A stretch of 64,000 nt of DNA, taken from contig BTRK01000006.1 of assembly GCA_036245805.1 (NCBI GenBank), positions 5,373,613-5,437,612 of the forward strand. Reading direction: 5' to 3'. Under the pieces are notes generated by a model that was given only the letters and a program-made list of their open reading frames with translations, was not told the origin of the DNA and did no database searches. This document shows positions 44,931-57,399 of this stretch, in pieces (position 1 is the stretch's first letter; every line of letters begins with the position of its first letter). The translations under genes were made by a program, and so were the position numbers. The stretch comes from Pristionchus mayeri. Its lineage: Eukaryota; Nematoda; Chromadorea; Rhabditida; Neodiplogasteridae.

Positions 44931-47900
44931 CGGTAACCCAAGCTACAGTAGCCTACATCGGCAGTTCTCTGCGGCGCGCAGTCCTTCCACAACCTCACCT
45001 CCACATCTGGAACGAAAGAGCCGATATAGATCTCGTGGGAGAGAGAGAAAAGAATACAGTCAGAATCTTACAGTAACCCAAGCTACAGTAGCCTACATCT
45101 GCAGTTCTTTGCGGCGCGCAGTCCTTCCACAACCTCACCTACACATCTGGAACGAAAGAGCCGATATAGATCTCGTGGGAGAGAGGGAAAAGAATACAGT
45201 CAGAATCCTACAGTAACCCAAGCTACAGTAGCCTACACCTGCAGTTCTCTGCGGCGCGCAGTCCTTCCACAACCTCACCTACACATCTGGCACGAAAGAG
45301 CCGATATAGATCTCGTAGGAGAGAGGGAAAAGAATACAGTCAGAATCCTACAGTAACCCAAGCTACAGTAGCCTACACCTGCAGTTCTCTGCGGCGCGCA
45401 GTCCTTCCACAACCTCACCTACACATCTGGCACGAAAGAGCCGATATAGATCTCGTGGGAGAGAGAGAAAAGAATACAGTCAGAATCTTACAGTAACCCA
45501 AGCTACAGTAGCCTACATCTGCAGTTCTTTGCGGCGCGCAGTCCTTCCACAACCTCACCTACACATCTGGAACGAAAGAGCCGATATAGATCTCGTGGGA
45601 GAGAGGGAAAAGAATACAGTCAGAATCCTACAGTAACCCAAGCTACATTAGCCTACACCTGCAGTTCTTTGCGGCGCGCAGTCCTTCCACAACCTCACCT
45701 ACACATCTGGAACGAAAGAGCCAATATAGATCTCGTGGGAGAGAGGGAAAAGAATACAGTCAGAATCTTGCAGTAACCCAAGCTACAGTAGCCTACATCT
45801 GCAGTTCTCTGCGGCGCGCAGTCCTTCCACAACCTCACCTGGCACGAAAGATCTGGCACGAAAGAGAATCTGGCACAAAAGAGCCGATATAGATCTCGTG
45901 GGAGAGAGGGAAAAGAATACAGTCAGAATCCTACAGTAACCCAAGCTACAGTAGCCTACACCTGCAGTTCTCTGCGGCGCGCAGTCCTTCCACAACCTCA
46001 CCTGGCACGAAAGATCTGGCACGAAAGAGAATCTGGCACGAAAGAGCCGATATAGATCTCGTGGGAGAGAGAGAAAAGAATGCAGTCAGAATCCTACAGT
46101 AACCCAAGCTACAGTAGCCTACACCTGCAGTTCTTTGCGGCGCGCAGTCCTTCCACAACCTCACCTGGCACGAAAGATCTGGCACGAAAGAGCCGATATA
46201 GATCTCGTGGGAGAGAGGGAAAAGAATACAGTCAGAATCTTACAGTAACCCAAGCTACAGTAGCCTACACCTGCAGTTCTCTGCGGCGCGCAGTCCTTCC
46301 ACAACCTCACCTGGCACGAAAGATCTGGCACGAAAGAGAATCTGGCACGAAAGAGCCGATATAGATCTCGTGGGAGAGAGAGAAAAGAATACAGTCAGAA
46401 TCCTACAGTAACCCAAGCTACAGTAGCCTACACCTGCAGTTCTTTGCGGCGCGCAGTCCTTCCACAACCTCACCTACACATCTGGAACGAAAGAGCCGAT
46501 ATAGATCTCGTGGGAGAGAGGGAAAAGAATACAGTCAGAATCCTACAGTAACCCAAGCTACAGTAGCCTACACCTGCAGTTCTCTGCGGCGCGCAGTCCT
46601 TCCACAACCTCACCTACACATCTGGAACGAAAGAGCCGATATAGATCTCGTGGGAGAGAGGGAAAAGAATACAGTCAGAATCCTACAGTAACCCAAGCTA
46701 CAGTAGCCTACACCTGCAGTTCTCTGCGGCGCGCAGTCCTTCCACAACCTCACCTGGCACGAAAGATCTGGCACGAAAGAGAATCTGGCACAAAAGAGCC
46801 GATATAGATCTCGTGGGAGAGAGGGAAAAGAATACAGTCAGAATCCTACAGTAACCCAAGCTACAGTAGCCTACACCTGCAGTTCTCTGCGGCGCGCAGT
46901 CCTTCCACAACCTCACCTACACATCTGGAACGAAAGAGCCGATATAGATCTCGTGGGAGAGAGGGAAAAGAATACAGTCAGAATCCTACAGTAACCCAAG
47001 CTACAGTAGCCTACACCTGCAGTTCTCTGCGGCGCGCAGTCCTTCCACAACCTCACCTGGCACGAAAGATCTGGCACGAAAGAGAATCTGGCACGAAAGA
47101 GAATCTGGCACCAAAGAACCGATATAGATCTCGTGGGAGAGAGGGAAAAGAATACAGTCAGAATCCTACAGTAACCCAAGCTACAGTAGCCTACACCTGC
47201 AGTTCTCTGCGGCGCGCAGTCCTTCCACAACCTCACCTACACATCTGGAACGAAAGAGCCGATATAGATCTCGTGGGAGAGAGAGAAAAGAATACAGTCA
47301 GAATCCTACAGTAACCCAAGCTACAGTAGCCTACACCTGCAGTTCTCTGCGGCGCGCAGTCCTTCCACAACCTCACCTGGCACGAAAGATCTGGCACGAA
47401 AGAGAATCTGGCACGAAAGAGCCGATATAGATCTCGTGGGAGAGAGAGAAAAGAATACAGTCAGAATCCTACAGTAACCCAAGCTACAGTAGCCTACACA
47501 TGCAGTTCTTTGCGGCGCGCAGTCCTTCCACAACCTCACCTACACATCTGGAACGAAAGAGCCGATATAGATCTCGTGGGAGAGAGGGAAAAGAATACAG
47601 TCAGAATCCTACAGTAACCCAAGCTACAGTAGCCTACACCTGCAGTTCTCTGCGGCGCGCAGTCCTTCCACAACCTCACCTACACATCTGGAACGAAAGA
47701 ACCGATATAGATCTCGTGGGAGAGAGGGAAAAGAATACAGTCAGAATCCTACAGTAACCCAAGCTACTGTAGCCTACATCTGCAGTTCTTTGCGGCGCGC
47801 AGTCTCTCCACAACCTCACCTACACATCTGGAACGAAAGAGCCGATATAGATCTCGTGGGAGAGAGAGAAAAGAATACAGTCAGAATCTTACAGTAACCC

Positions 47901-48042
47901 AAGCTACTGTAGCCTACATCTGCAGTTCTTTGCGGCGCGCAGTCTCTCCACAACCTCACCTACACATCTGGAACGAAAGAGCCGATATAGATCTCGTGGG
48001 AGAGAGAGAAAAGAATACAGTCTGAATCTTACAGTAACCCAA
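44931..48042. repeat. Satellite array, basic period 140 bp, 21 units
   Basis: Units beginning CAGTAACCCAAGCTACAGTA start at 44931, 45071, 45211, 45351, 45491, 45631, 45771, 45934, 46097, 46243, 46406, 46546, 46686, 46849, 46989, 47169, 47309, 47472, 47612, 47752, 47892, with a partial one at 48032. Spacings are 140, 163, 146 or 180 bp. Longer units gain copies of a 17-bp subrepeat AATCTGGCACGAAAGAG. Repeated short frames in it change phase from unit to unit and are not genes. Confidence 0.97.
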
Positions 48043-48905
48043 AATAAGACGAAGAAACTTGGATAAGTGATGAGCAGGCAACGGCGAATCGTTTGAGATA
48101 TGCGCCGCTCAGATCAATGTTGAAATCGAAACTTCATCTGATTACGGTAACACGAATAAACCTTTTTAATGGTGACCTAGATGAAGCATATGTGCACTGA
48201 GTGGGAAAATATCTCATAAGAGATTAAGGCTATTACTCAAATTCTCCCTGCTACCCTTCCCACATCCGTCCCTTCTCAATCCCCATCGGCTGGTTTAGGG
48301 TGGTCCGCAGTCTGCTCGCGTCAGGGGGCTAATGAAGATGGGAGGAATCAAAGCATCACATACTCCTGTTTGATTTCCCTCAACACTGAGGGTCGTCTCT
48401 CAAGGAAGATCAGCAACAGCTCTACTCGCTCAGATATTATACCGATTACACCGACAATTTTACCGAGATAATATTGTCGAAGATAGGAAACACGATGATG
48501 CTTCTACAAGTTTTATCTATTCAAACCGAAAAAGAAACCACGAGTCAGAAGGGAGAGCATAAACAAAGAATTAACTAAAATAGTGGATGGCCAAAATTCA
48601 ATTAGATAAAGAGGACTCCGATCTTCTCATAGAACATGTAGAAGATGAATGGAGTTTAAGTGTCGATGACCAATCGATGAATGGAGAAGGATCAGTCGAG
48701 CGCATCCTCAAATATATTATGCCAATATGAGAGAAAAAAGTAGTGGCGAACAAACACTTCTTGAGTTTCCACCTATCTATTCCTCCCAATTCTCTCCCAG
48801 GAAAAATAGCCTTCAGAGGAGGAAGTCCGTTGTTGTAAAAGCTTCACAAAATATTCATCTACCATATCCAACAGACTTGGGCAAATATAAATTAATAATT
48901 CCAAC
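48043..48905. other. Flank of satellite and 3' region of the next gene
   Basis: Intergenic sequence. Further exons of the minus-strand gene at 48906 could lie here (an open frame follows a weak TCTGAAG acceptor at about 48807), but I cannot settle the 3' end. Confidence 0.35.
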
Positions 48906-50625
48906 CTTGAGGTTATTGGCAGCTTCTCCATAGGCAGCAGCCAGTCGGAAATACTCGTTTCGCTTAGTCTTGTATTGAGCTGAGCCGACCACCCAATCGA
49001 GCATCTTACTGAACGACTCAACCACTCCTCTCTTCGTTTCTTCGTAGGCATCCGTCTTGGCACCTCTCGAGGGACTGAGAACTCCCAATGCCTGATAATG
49101 AAGTACGTTAGAATGAACGTATGGAATTTTTTATGCGAATCATCTACTTCCCAAATATTTCAGTAAACATACATTTAGAGTTTTAACAAAGAGAACCCCA
49201 TGCCCCAATATAACCTTCAGCTGCCCTCCCTCTATTCCCAATCAAAAAGCGACAATACCGATAACTTTTTTGACATCACCCACTCGATTCGTCACTGCAC
49301 TTGCTCTCCTCTCGAGGCCACTAATCGACAGCGACGCCACTGCAGGATTTCCGAACCCCTGAAAGTACGCATGCATTCATGATGAACTATGTGCCTTCAA
49401 TTCGGGGAAATTCAAAATCACTTTTCGAAGGTTAAAAATGGAGGTTATTTCTCTGGGAATAAAATCAAACTAGACAAAAAATATAAATTTTGAACGAAGA
49501 AGTAAATCGAAAATAGGCAATAATACCTTCATGGCAAATGCCAGAAGGACGGCCAAACTCTTCTGCTCGTCAATTTCTTCGAACGTCGAATTGAGTGCCT
49601 AAAATCAAAATAAGTATCATATTCTGAATTCGAATATTTGCCTGAGCAGTACTCTAGATATACGACAAGGGGTACATAAATTGATAGATTTTCTCATTAT
49701 AGGTTTGATGATCAATAGCCCAATCGATCCCCATGACTCCCTGCTCTTGGTTGAGCATGATCGGCCAACTAAATCATGATTCTGACCCAACGCTACGGTA
49801 TACTGTAGCTTTCCGTTAAGGTAGTAGTATGATTTTTTTGCGTCGATCCGCTGATGACATCATAAATCTGACCCAGCTTTGCGTTTGACAGTCTATCGCG
49901 TAAGCCACTCCATCATGATAATTGCATTAATATATTCAAACAATTTTTAATTAAATGACAGTCATGATGCACCAAACACACATGCGTTTCACAAAAAAAT
50001 CATAAAGTCGCGCCATGGAAAATTCGTTGACCGGACTTTTGAGGAATACAGTAATCGATCGGTTCGGGTCTTTGAGGAAACGAGCCTCGGCCAGGCACAG
50101 AACAAAGATTGTATCTGATGTTCCCACATTATTTGCTTTTTACGCCAGACAGTGTGTTCTATGTTGATTATCCCCAACGGAAAAAAATATTTAAAAAAAA
50201 TAACTAAGCGTAACTTAAGCGCTCCGCTGCGACAACTTGAGTCCATCGTCTGCAAACCTCGTCGAATCCATTGTGCAGAGCATCCAGGGAAGCACGCGAC
50301 TTGTTGTCGTTGTACGTCTAAATTGAAATTGTAATAGGTCGGTAGCAATAGTGTGCTCACAGTACAAGCGGCAGCGAAGTCCTTCTTGCTGTCGGAGAAC
50401 AGTCCACGGGACTCCTGAAACAGAAATTGACCAACATATCTCTATGTAGACCCATCATCATCAATTGCAAATTTAGTAATTGAAAAAAAGAGAAAAATCA
50501 TGCAAGCATTTAGAATCATAATAAGTAAAATATCATGAGATCAAAGAGAAGATTGATAACTCACAGTGACAACCCGACTGGCCCTTTGGGCAGCTCCATT
50601 GTGAAGCATGATATTGACTGTGAGG
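48906..50625 (-). CDS. Unrecognised small helical protein, at least four exons
   Basis: Exons 50625-50565, 50414-50361, 49598-49527 and 49091-48906 have clean splice signals (acceptors TTTGTAG, GTTTCAG, TTTTTAG, TTATCAG; donors GTGAGT, GTGAGC, GTATTA, GTTGGA). They join in phase to give about 120 residues. If trans-spliced at the first acceptor, translation starts at 50609 (MLHNGAAQ). Residues are mostly helix-forming, with an Ala/Leu-rich stretch (EQKSLAVLLAFAMKALGVL) and FSKMLDWVVGSAQ; no signal peptide is seen. The 3' end is open: without splicing at 48905 the frame stops at 48855. I do not recognise the family. Small phase-0 exons with codon-level structure make a real gene likely. Confidence 0.6.
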
Positions 50626-52150
50626 CTACAAATATTTCAGAATAATTGAACTATTATGGTTCCGATTTTCATGCTACTCCTTCTTCAAATATTGACTCTT
50701 ATAATTTTAAATATGCTTCCACCCCCTCCCCCACTCGGTCTAACTCTGTTGCCACGGCACCAATCGAGCGGGTTCGTGAAAAATTTTAAAAGAAAAAAAT
50801 AAGAAAATTTTAGAGACTACCCACTATCGAGAAAAGATCAGGAGCAAAAGAAAGCCTAAATAAAATCTCTAGATATTCGCAAACAAACTCGAGTCTAACA
50901 TTGCTGGCAAGGATCGAAATAGTTGAATAATTACTTATTTAAACCTTGTGATCTACAGCGAGAATGCAGGCCGAGTCAATCGAACGGATTTAATTTAGAG
51001 CTCTCAGAAAAGGAGATTCTTCAGTTGACTATACTCCTGCAAAATAAAACTATAATTATAAAGACAACATGGCCGTTTGGGATATGTAAATGGGGAAGTG
51101 CGCAAGGTCACCATAGATGATAGAAAATATTAAGCAAGCTAAAGCCTGTAATTGGAGAAGGGAAAATTATCGGCCTAGACGGCGTTGCGAAAGAGGCGTG
51201 ATCTGCGCATCGAGTATGAGGCAGCCTGGCTATAAGCAAAGGCCTGTTTCTCCATTTGTACAAGATCAGGGCATCGAAAAGAGCAGAAATGAGGAAAATC
51301 AGGCCCTACCATGATTGGAAAACGGAACAACACGCTGGAGGCGCTATTTTACTGACTACAGGCAACAATCTCAATAAGTTAAGTGGTCTGAAAATAACAT
51401 CGGAAGGAATCTGAAGCGATAGCGTTTCTGCGCAGATCGAGGCTGGAGAGATAGTAAGGCCAACACGAATAGGTTAATTCGAGGAACCAATCAAAATAAA
51501 ATGCGCATGAGAAAAGCCGATAAAATCGATAAATCAATATTTGCGTAGGAAAAGCCGAAATTTTCCTATTTTTATCCCCAATAAATATAGTAAAAACTCA
51601 TTGTACATTTGTTTAATTTTCTTTAATTAAAAATACCCTCGTGCTATTTCATCAACATCATATTGCATAAAACATCTATTTGCATTTTTTTAAAATCTGT
51701 AAAAAAATTGTCGCAGTTAAAAAAATGAACAAAATACTTTCAGGATTTATCCGACACACTAACTCCGCCCCTTTGTATCGATCGGATGTTTCGAATCTGT
51801 ACTCCTTTAATTTTCGTTCACTGTCATGTTTATACTCAATATTCCATCTGTCGAGCTCTGTCAAAAGCTCTCGTGTCCCCACTTCCCTGGTTCATCGCTG
51901 CGTCGCTCCTCCCTTAACCGCACTCTAATACCCATTCAATTGCACACGGTCACTATCGCGTCCGCCACTATTCATTTTTTCTATGGATTCATTCTTGGAA
52001 TACACCCCTCGGCTTTTGGTTTCAAAAAGTTGTCATATCCTAATTATTTCTGCTGGATCGATCTTCCGGTTGCTCACAGCTCTAAAATTACATTTATTAT
52101 GATTTGAGATTTGGCAAAGGATTGATCACGTTTTATATTGGGCGGATGAG
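50626..52150. other. No gene recognised
   Basis: AT-rich intergenic DNA; possibly the upstream region of the minus-strand gene. The frames seen are short and lack splice support. Confidence 0.4.
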
Positions 52151-52179
52151 AGGTTATTTGGGTGAATCTTATTACTTGA

Positions 52180-52663
52180 AATTTGCCAGGACTCCCTCCT
52201 TCTCACCGCCTTGCCCCCGCACTGTTACTGTTTCCCCTACTCCCATAATCGTCCACTCTTTTCCACTCATTTATTTTTCTCGACTCTCTTTCCTACTCCT
52301 TCTTTTCCGCATTTTTGTTCCCGTTTTAATATGCCGTGAGTATTTCCGATGTCCCCCCTTGATTGAAGAAGCCTTCTCCGATCCTATCAGACCGATTTCC
52401 TCCCCTCTCCTCCCCTTCTCTGCTCTCCTCCCTTCTCCTCTCCCTTCCTCTGCCCTCTAGCCTCCCCTCAAGGGGGCGGGCTTCCAGTGGCTCTCTCTTT
52501 CAACCTCACTCGATTGCGAACCTTCCTCTCATCTTGTCTCTCTCTCTATGTCTTAACCCGCTGATTTATCGCTCCTTATTTTGCTCTTAATGTTCTACCG
52601 CGTTGCATTCTGATTGTCGAGATTCTGTACGGGCGTAATCAAGGTTGTTTCTCCCCTTTGCAG
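52180..52663 (+). promoter_or_regulatory. Pyrimidine-rich candidate promoter region
   Basis: About 400 bp of T/C-rich sequence with a GGGGGCGGGC box near 52472, ending in TTTCTCCCCTTTGCAG, a strong acceptor-like site before a GC-rich exon-like block. It stands out sharply from the AT-rich surroundings. Confidence 0.4.
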
Positions 52664-52966
52664 CCGGATCAATCCGATTCACCCGCAGCAGCTGCAGCCA
52701 TGGCATCGCCGCGCCCTCTCCTCGACACTTTTCATGTTTGTTTTTAATTATTATTAGTATTTGTTAAATGTTTACTTTGTTTTGTGGTGACATTACAGAA
52801 AACGGGTAAAATCATCTCAATTTCGTGCTCTGACGCAGCCGGTTTAGTTACGTTTTGCGAAATCTATACATGGCTGCGTTCTCGGCCAACCCGATGTTCT
52901 CTACACAATTGCTTCAGTACTGATCAGTCATTGTTCCGAATAATTAACATGATTAATTTCAATTAA
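52664..52966 (+). CDS. Candidate two-exon reading frame or alternative 5' exons
   Basis: Block 52664-52735 follows a strong acceptor and reads MASPRPLLDTFH from ATG 52700 to a GTTTGT donor. After a 58-bp intron, 52794-52966 (acceptor ATTACAG) stays open in phase to a stop, total about 70 residues. It could be a separate small gene or an untranslated leader of the gene that continues at 52988. No family was recognised. Confidence 0.3.
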
Positions 52967-53047
52967 TTTTTATCTCTTCCCCTTCAGTCCTTGGTGGATC
53001 CGGCCTCGTAGTCCTCCTCCTCCGCCTTCTTCCTCCCGCCCACGACG

Positions 53048-53153
53048 ATGACGTCGTCTGCATCGGCATCGAAGATGACGGCGCCCTCGCTCGTCGCCGA
53101 CCACTCGACTACCGCCGGCGACGCCGCGGCCGCAGCCCAGCTGCACAATGGAC
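53048..53153 (+). CDS. Duplicated first coding exon, copy A
   Basis: Starts ATG 53048 in GC-rich sequence after acceptor CTTCCCCTTCAG (exon edge 52988) and ends AATGGAC before GTGAGT. It encodes 35 residues rich in Ala/Ser, ending AAAAAQLHNG, 27 of 35 identical to copy B at 62663-62768. The phase at the donor is the same, so it could splice to the exon at 63888 as an alternative first exon, across a 10.7-kb intron. Upstream of the ATG the in-frame codon TAG confirms the start. Confidence 0.55.
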
Positions 53154-53714
53154 GTGAGTGGATGACCAGATTATTGATTTATTGATTTGTCGAAAAAGGG
53201 AGGGGATACGGTAGATGCTTTGACGGGGAGGCGACCGCGTGAGTAGGTGCTTCACCCGCGGAAGTAGACCGGGAATTTCTCTAGTTTCCCGGTATCGCCG
53301 TCTCGGCGTGAACAAGGTGCTTTTAGGTTTTGCAGTGTATACATAGTGCGAGTATGGATGAGTAGTTGCGCGGAGCCGAGTTACGCCTGTGCGGCAGTTT
53401 TGTCCGCGCGGTTTGCGTAGTTTCTGGCGCGGCGCCCGTAGTATGTCAATAGGGATTACTGTATCTCTCGATTTTTGAACAATCCGCTCCACCACTGTGA
53501 TTGGGGTTTCGTTGTGCATTGATAGTCTTACAAGGAATGGCCGCGGGGATAGGCTGGAGTTTCGGAATGAAACCCTGAGCGATGGAAAGGTACCCCGATA
53601 GGCATCCGGAATCGACTCGCGAAAACTGCTGTGGAGCCTCAGGGCATGAGTAAATCGATAATTCATATTTCATTGAGCCTTCGTAAAGCCTTCCACATCT
53701 CCTAGCCATCAATG

Positions 53715-53782
53715 TTCGGTGGTGTAGAGGTAACAGTGGGATCTTGAAATCAAGAGGTTGAGGGTTCGTTTCCCGCTGTCGA
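53715..53782 (+). other. tRNA-like segment, left arm
   Basis: A-box-like TGGTGTAGAGGTAACAGTG, a CTTGAAATCAAG stem and B-box-like GGGTTCGTTTCCC. Anticodon and acceptor stems do not fold properly; a tRNA-derived promoter relic. Confidence 0.45.
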
Positions 53783-55101
53783 AACTATTTTGCACATCTT
53801 CGATACTTTTTAAATTAATGTTTTAATGAGAAAAACACTCATTGCAATTGCTGAATACGTTCGTGAAAATGTACAATGTGGCGCGAGATGTTCATAGATT
53901 TTTTTAAATTTTCAAATTTTGTTTTTTTTTATGCACAATCCACCGCCAGATGACCTTTGTGACTTCAATCAAAAAAGTATCCTTGAAAAGTATTGTGCTG
54001 CACAGCGTGTCGAGGAGATCGACTTCTTTGTTTGCCACGGCGCTGAGGATTTTCCGTTGTTTTCCCACCCTCCTATATAATTCAGACGAAACCTATTTTA
54101 AATTCTGATTTTTAGCGACCTGCACGGTCGATCTAATTGGAAAATGAGAGCGAATCGTAGTCTCCAACAATGAATGGAATATGTTTCATTCGTAATTTTT
54201 AGCGAATCGCACAAGGTAATATAGATTGCTCGTGAAACTTATTTCATCTTTGAGGGCGACCCCTTTCGACGGTATTAGAGAAATTAAAATCGGAAGTTTG
54301 GGATCATGATGTGCCCCAACGAGAACCTAATTCGAAAATTTGTCTAAAAAATTTGATTGTAGCCATGACCGGAAAAAATTTGATTGTAGCCATGACCGGA
54401 TTGTATATCTCTATGAAAACCGTTTTCCATTTTAAGCCTTAGTTAAGAAAAAAACGTTACTCAAACATGCCTCCATCCTCCAAAAATGCGGCATTTTCAA
54501 AACGCAGCTGCACTCTTAAAATTTCACTAAATCCATCACCTAAAGAACGAGATCGACGTAGAATTGTTAGCTCTACACGATGCGCTGACAATTTAGGTGC
54601 CAATATTCAAATGTAAACAGTAGCACTTTATAATTTCCCATTTTTGATCGATTTGCCTACTTAGAGAACGTTTTTTCGGTCGTGGAAAAAGATCATTTTA
54701 ATCCCCTTTCGTAGGTCTCTTGATCAACCCTTTTTTAAGACTTCCTACAGACAGAATTTCGACTTTTCTATTTGTTGCTGCGTTGCATGAGATATTGTGG
54801 ACCCATTCTGATATGAGCTAAATTAAAAATTTAACATAACTTAAATTCTAACATGTCGATCTTATTCATATTTCATTAGGAGGCTGATATAGGTGATGCC
54901 CATCAATCGGTATTTTGGTTGTATTTTTTATTATCTATTTAGAGCAAGTTATGGTCTTTCAAAATTTTCATTTCTTCCCTCTTATTGACCGCTCCGCGAG
55001 TAATTGGAAATGGAGCGCCGCGACGAACAAAGGAACTCGATCTCTCTGACACGCTGTGTGCTGTTATAAAACAAAGGTTTTTCGAAGAGAGGCAAAATAG
55101 T

Positions 55102-55172
55102 TGAGGCAGCGGGGAACGAACCCGCAACCTCTTGATTTCAAGATCCCACTGTTACCACTAGACCACAGACGA
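55102..55172 (-). other. tRNA-like segment, right arm
   Basis: Minus strand: TGGTCTAGTGGTAACAGTG, then a perfect T-arm GCGGG TTCGTTC CCCGC. It is better preserved than the left-arm copy but has no proper acceptor stem. Confidence 0.5.
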
Positions 55173-55639
55173 TTGGTGGCTAGGAGGTGTGAAAGGCTTT
55201 ACGAAGGCTCGATGAAATATAAATTATCGATTTTCTCATGCCCTGAGGGGGTCCATACCAAAACGTCCCCCCTCTCTAAAAGGGCACTACCAAAACGTCC
55301 CCTCCGCGCGCTACCAAAACGTCCCCTTGCCCTCCCTCGCCATCCCTCCCCCTCCCTCCCCCTCCTTTGCCAGCGGGTGTGAACTCATGATCCCTTGTCG
55401 GTCAATTCAATTGATCAGTACTCGGAGTTATCCAACGATAATGGAAGGCACCAACTCGGGCCCATCCAATGATAAAGGGATATTCCAGCTCTCTCCCTCC
55501 ATTGTCCATTATATGACAGGGATCGCATGATAATCGATCAATGTGGGTAAATGAAAAATAAATAACTTTTAAAATTCTGTTAAAACCGCTAAAAGTATTT
55601 CGAAAAAAAAGCTGATTGGAAATAGTGCCTACCGAAATT

Positions 55640-56788
55640 GTTCCCTCTAATTTTCAACCTCCTCTCCTAAGGGAGGCAAAGCAATGTAGAGTTACTCCGC
55701 GACATTCTCGCCGTCACATAGTAAAAATTTATTTATTTTCAGAGGCTTACGACCAAAAATTATAGAAGTACACCGATCAGGGTGTGCGACAATTCACTTG
55801 CCGCTTGCCGAATGTGCCGAAATTACCAACGCCTTCTTCTGCTAAAGCTGAATAAGAGTAACAGTCGTCTGAAGCAAAAACACTTGCCATCTCATTTATA
55901 ATCCGAATTGTGGATCGAGAAATCCATACCTACTATGTAGTGTTTTTTCTCTTTTATTACAGATTCAGAAAATCATTTTTTTCGAACGGCCCTCTCATTA
56001 GCATTCCGACGCTCAGATCCTGTTATAAAGGAATTGAAAAATGCTTTTACAGAACTGGCAGTCTTCTAACGTTGGGAAGGGTCATATGCAAAGCTATGCC
56101 TTTTCCTGTCTTTGAAAATTGTCAATCAATAGTACGAAGTAAAATATGCATGTAAAAGTGTTAGGCATTTACACGCAAGGGTGGGCTGTGCCACCCTATC
56201 GGTTATGTTGCAACGAGGTCCTATCCTGGATATTAGTGGAATGTTGCGAGACTTCAAACCGCCCGTGTTGTGTGCGCTTGGTTGGGGATTTTAATTACAA
56301 TGATGTCGGATCACTACCAACATTGCTTCAATCCCTTGGTGTGGGTGGATCTGTGGACGCGGGTGGCGGTCGAACTCGTGAACCTTTGATGGCACTCAAC
56401 CTCTGCGCCACCCGGCCATTTTCCATCCTCGGATTAAAAAGATGGCAAGTGTTGTCGCTTCAAACGACTGTTACTCTTATTCGGCTTTAGCAGTAGAAGG
56501 AGTTGGCAATTTCGGCAAATTCGTAAGGTTGGCAATTTATTTTCTTTGTACGGATGGCAATTTCGGCAAATTCTGCAAGCGGCAAGTGAAACGGCTCGTT
56601 AGGAAGAATTATACCTGAAAGGCACGCGACGCATGGCTGCTTCCCGGGCTCTCGATTTATTCAAAACACCAAGATTTATGTTATTTTTCAGTGAGAGGGT
56701 TCTTACTGTGTGACGGCGAGAATGTCGCGGAGTAATTCTACATTGCTTTGTCTCCCTTAGGAGAGGAGGTTCAAAACTAGAGAGGAAC
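55640..56788. mobile_element. 1.15-kb foldback
   Basis: GTTCCCTCTAATTTTCAACC pairs with GGTTCAAAACTAGAGAGGAAC; the arms share CTCCGCGACATTCTCGCCGTC and ACGCC.TCTTCTGCTAAAGC blocks. The right arm contains the third, partial copy of the 165-bp repeat (56617-56700) with a TTTTTCAG. Confidence 0.85.
56361..56418 (-). other. tRNA-like segment
   Basis: Minus strand GGCCGGGTGGCGCAGAGGTT followed by GAGTTCGACC: A- and B-box-like motifs at tRNA spacing, without a good cloverleaf. Confidence 0.4.
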
Positions 56789-57399
56789 TACGCTCGCTAA
56801 ATGTTAGCATTCCGTTTTCCATCAAACAAACGGCCAACAACTTGCGATGGGGAAACGAACAGCCAATCTTCTATTTTCAACTCACGTGATTTACCCGGTT
56901 CAAAATGCATCTCAAACGTCTTTATAAATTGAGTTATTTATCATGCAACGGCGATCTATTGCAAAAATAATATTAAAATCAACATGCAAAAATTCGCCAT
57001 TTTCCGATTTTTTCAATGCGACCAATTCTGCTATTTAGATATAACGTAATCAGAATATGTAGAAACTAATTAATAATAATTAGTTTAGCAATTAATAAAA
57101 CCAATAAACACATCAAAATCAGTGTTCTGATGCACACGGAAAAATTGCCCAAAACTACCGTAATCAAGCGGACGGACAGACGCACAAACTCTACATTTTC
57201 GCGTATCCTTCTTATATTTTATGTTAAACTCTAGTTTTTACGCTTGAAATTGATAAATTGGGCGTAGGCCGTCAACTTGCGAGCGTTCGAACTAAATCGA
57301 GTGTCTATAACACGTTGAAAAGGAAGTTCGGAAAATGGCCGTTCTCCGGACAGACAAAATGACATCACTTTATTGAGATTGCCTCAATATTTTTCAATT
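56789..57399. other. No gene recognised
   Basis: Between two foldbacks; AT-rich with no exon signals seen. Confidence 0.4.

Larger units (their letters stand above)
53636..55248. mobile_element. 1.6-kb foldback with a tRNA-like segment in each arm
   Basis: GCCTCAGGGCATGAG... at 53634 pairs with ...CATGCCCTGAGG at 55248; the arms include tRNA-like segments at 53715-53782 (plus) and 55102-55172 (minus). CACAGCGTGTC and its complement mark inner pairing. Confidence 0.85.

Noticed and set aside
44931..48042. Repeated minus-strand frames of 70-107 codons (VRLWKDCAPQRTAG... type)
   Set aside because: They are translations of the 140-bp satellite; the period is not a multiple of three and the same peptides reappear in shifted frames.
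44931..48042. CRISPR array
   Set aside because: Direct repeats are contiguous 140-bp satellite units with no unique spacers, in a eukaryotic context.
48906..50625. Third Bcl-2-like gene
   Set aside because: The LHNGAA start recalls the LHNG end of the duplicated exon, but no BH3, BH1 or BH2 motif is present.
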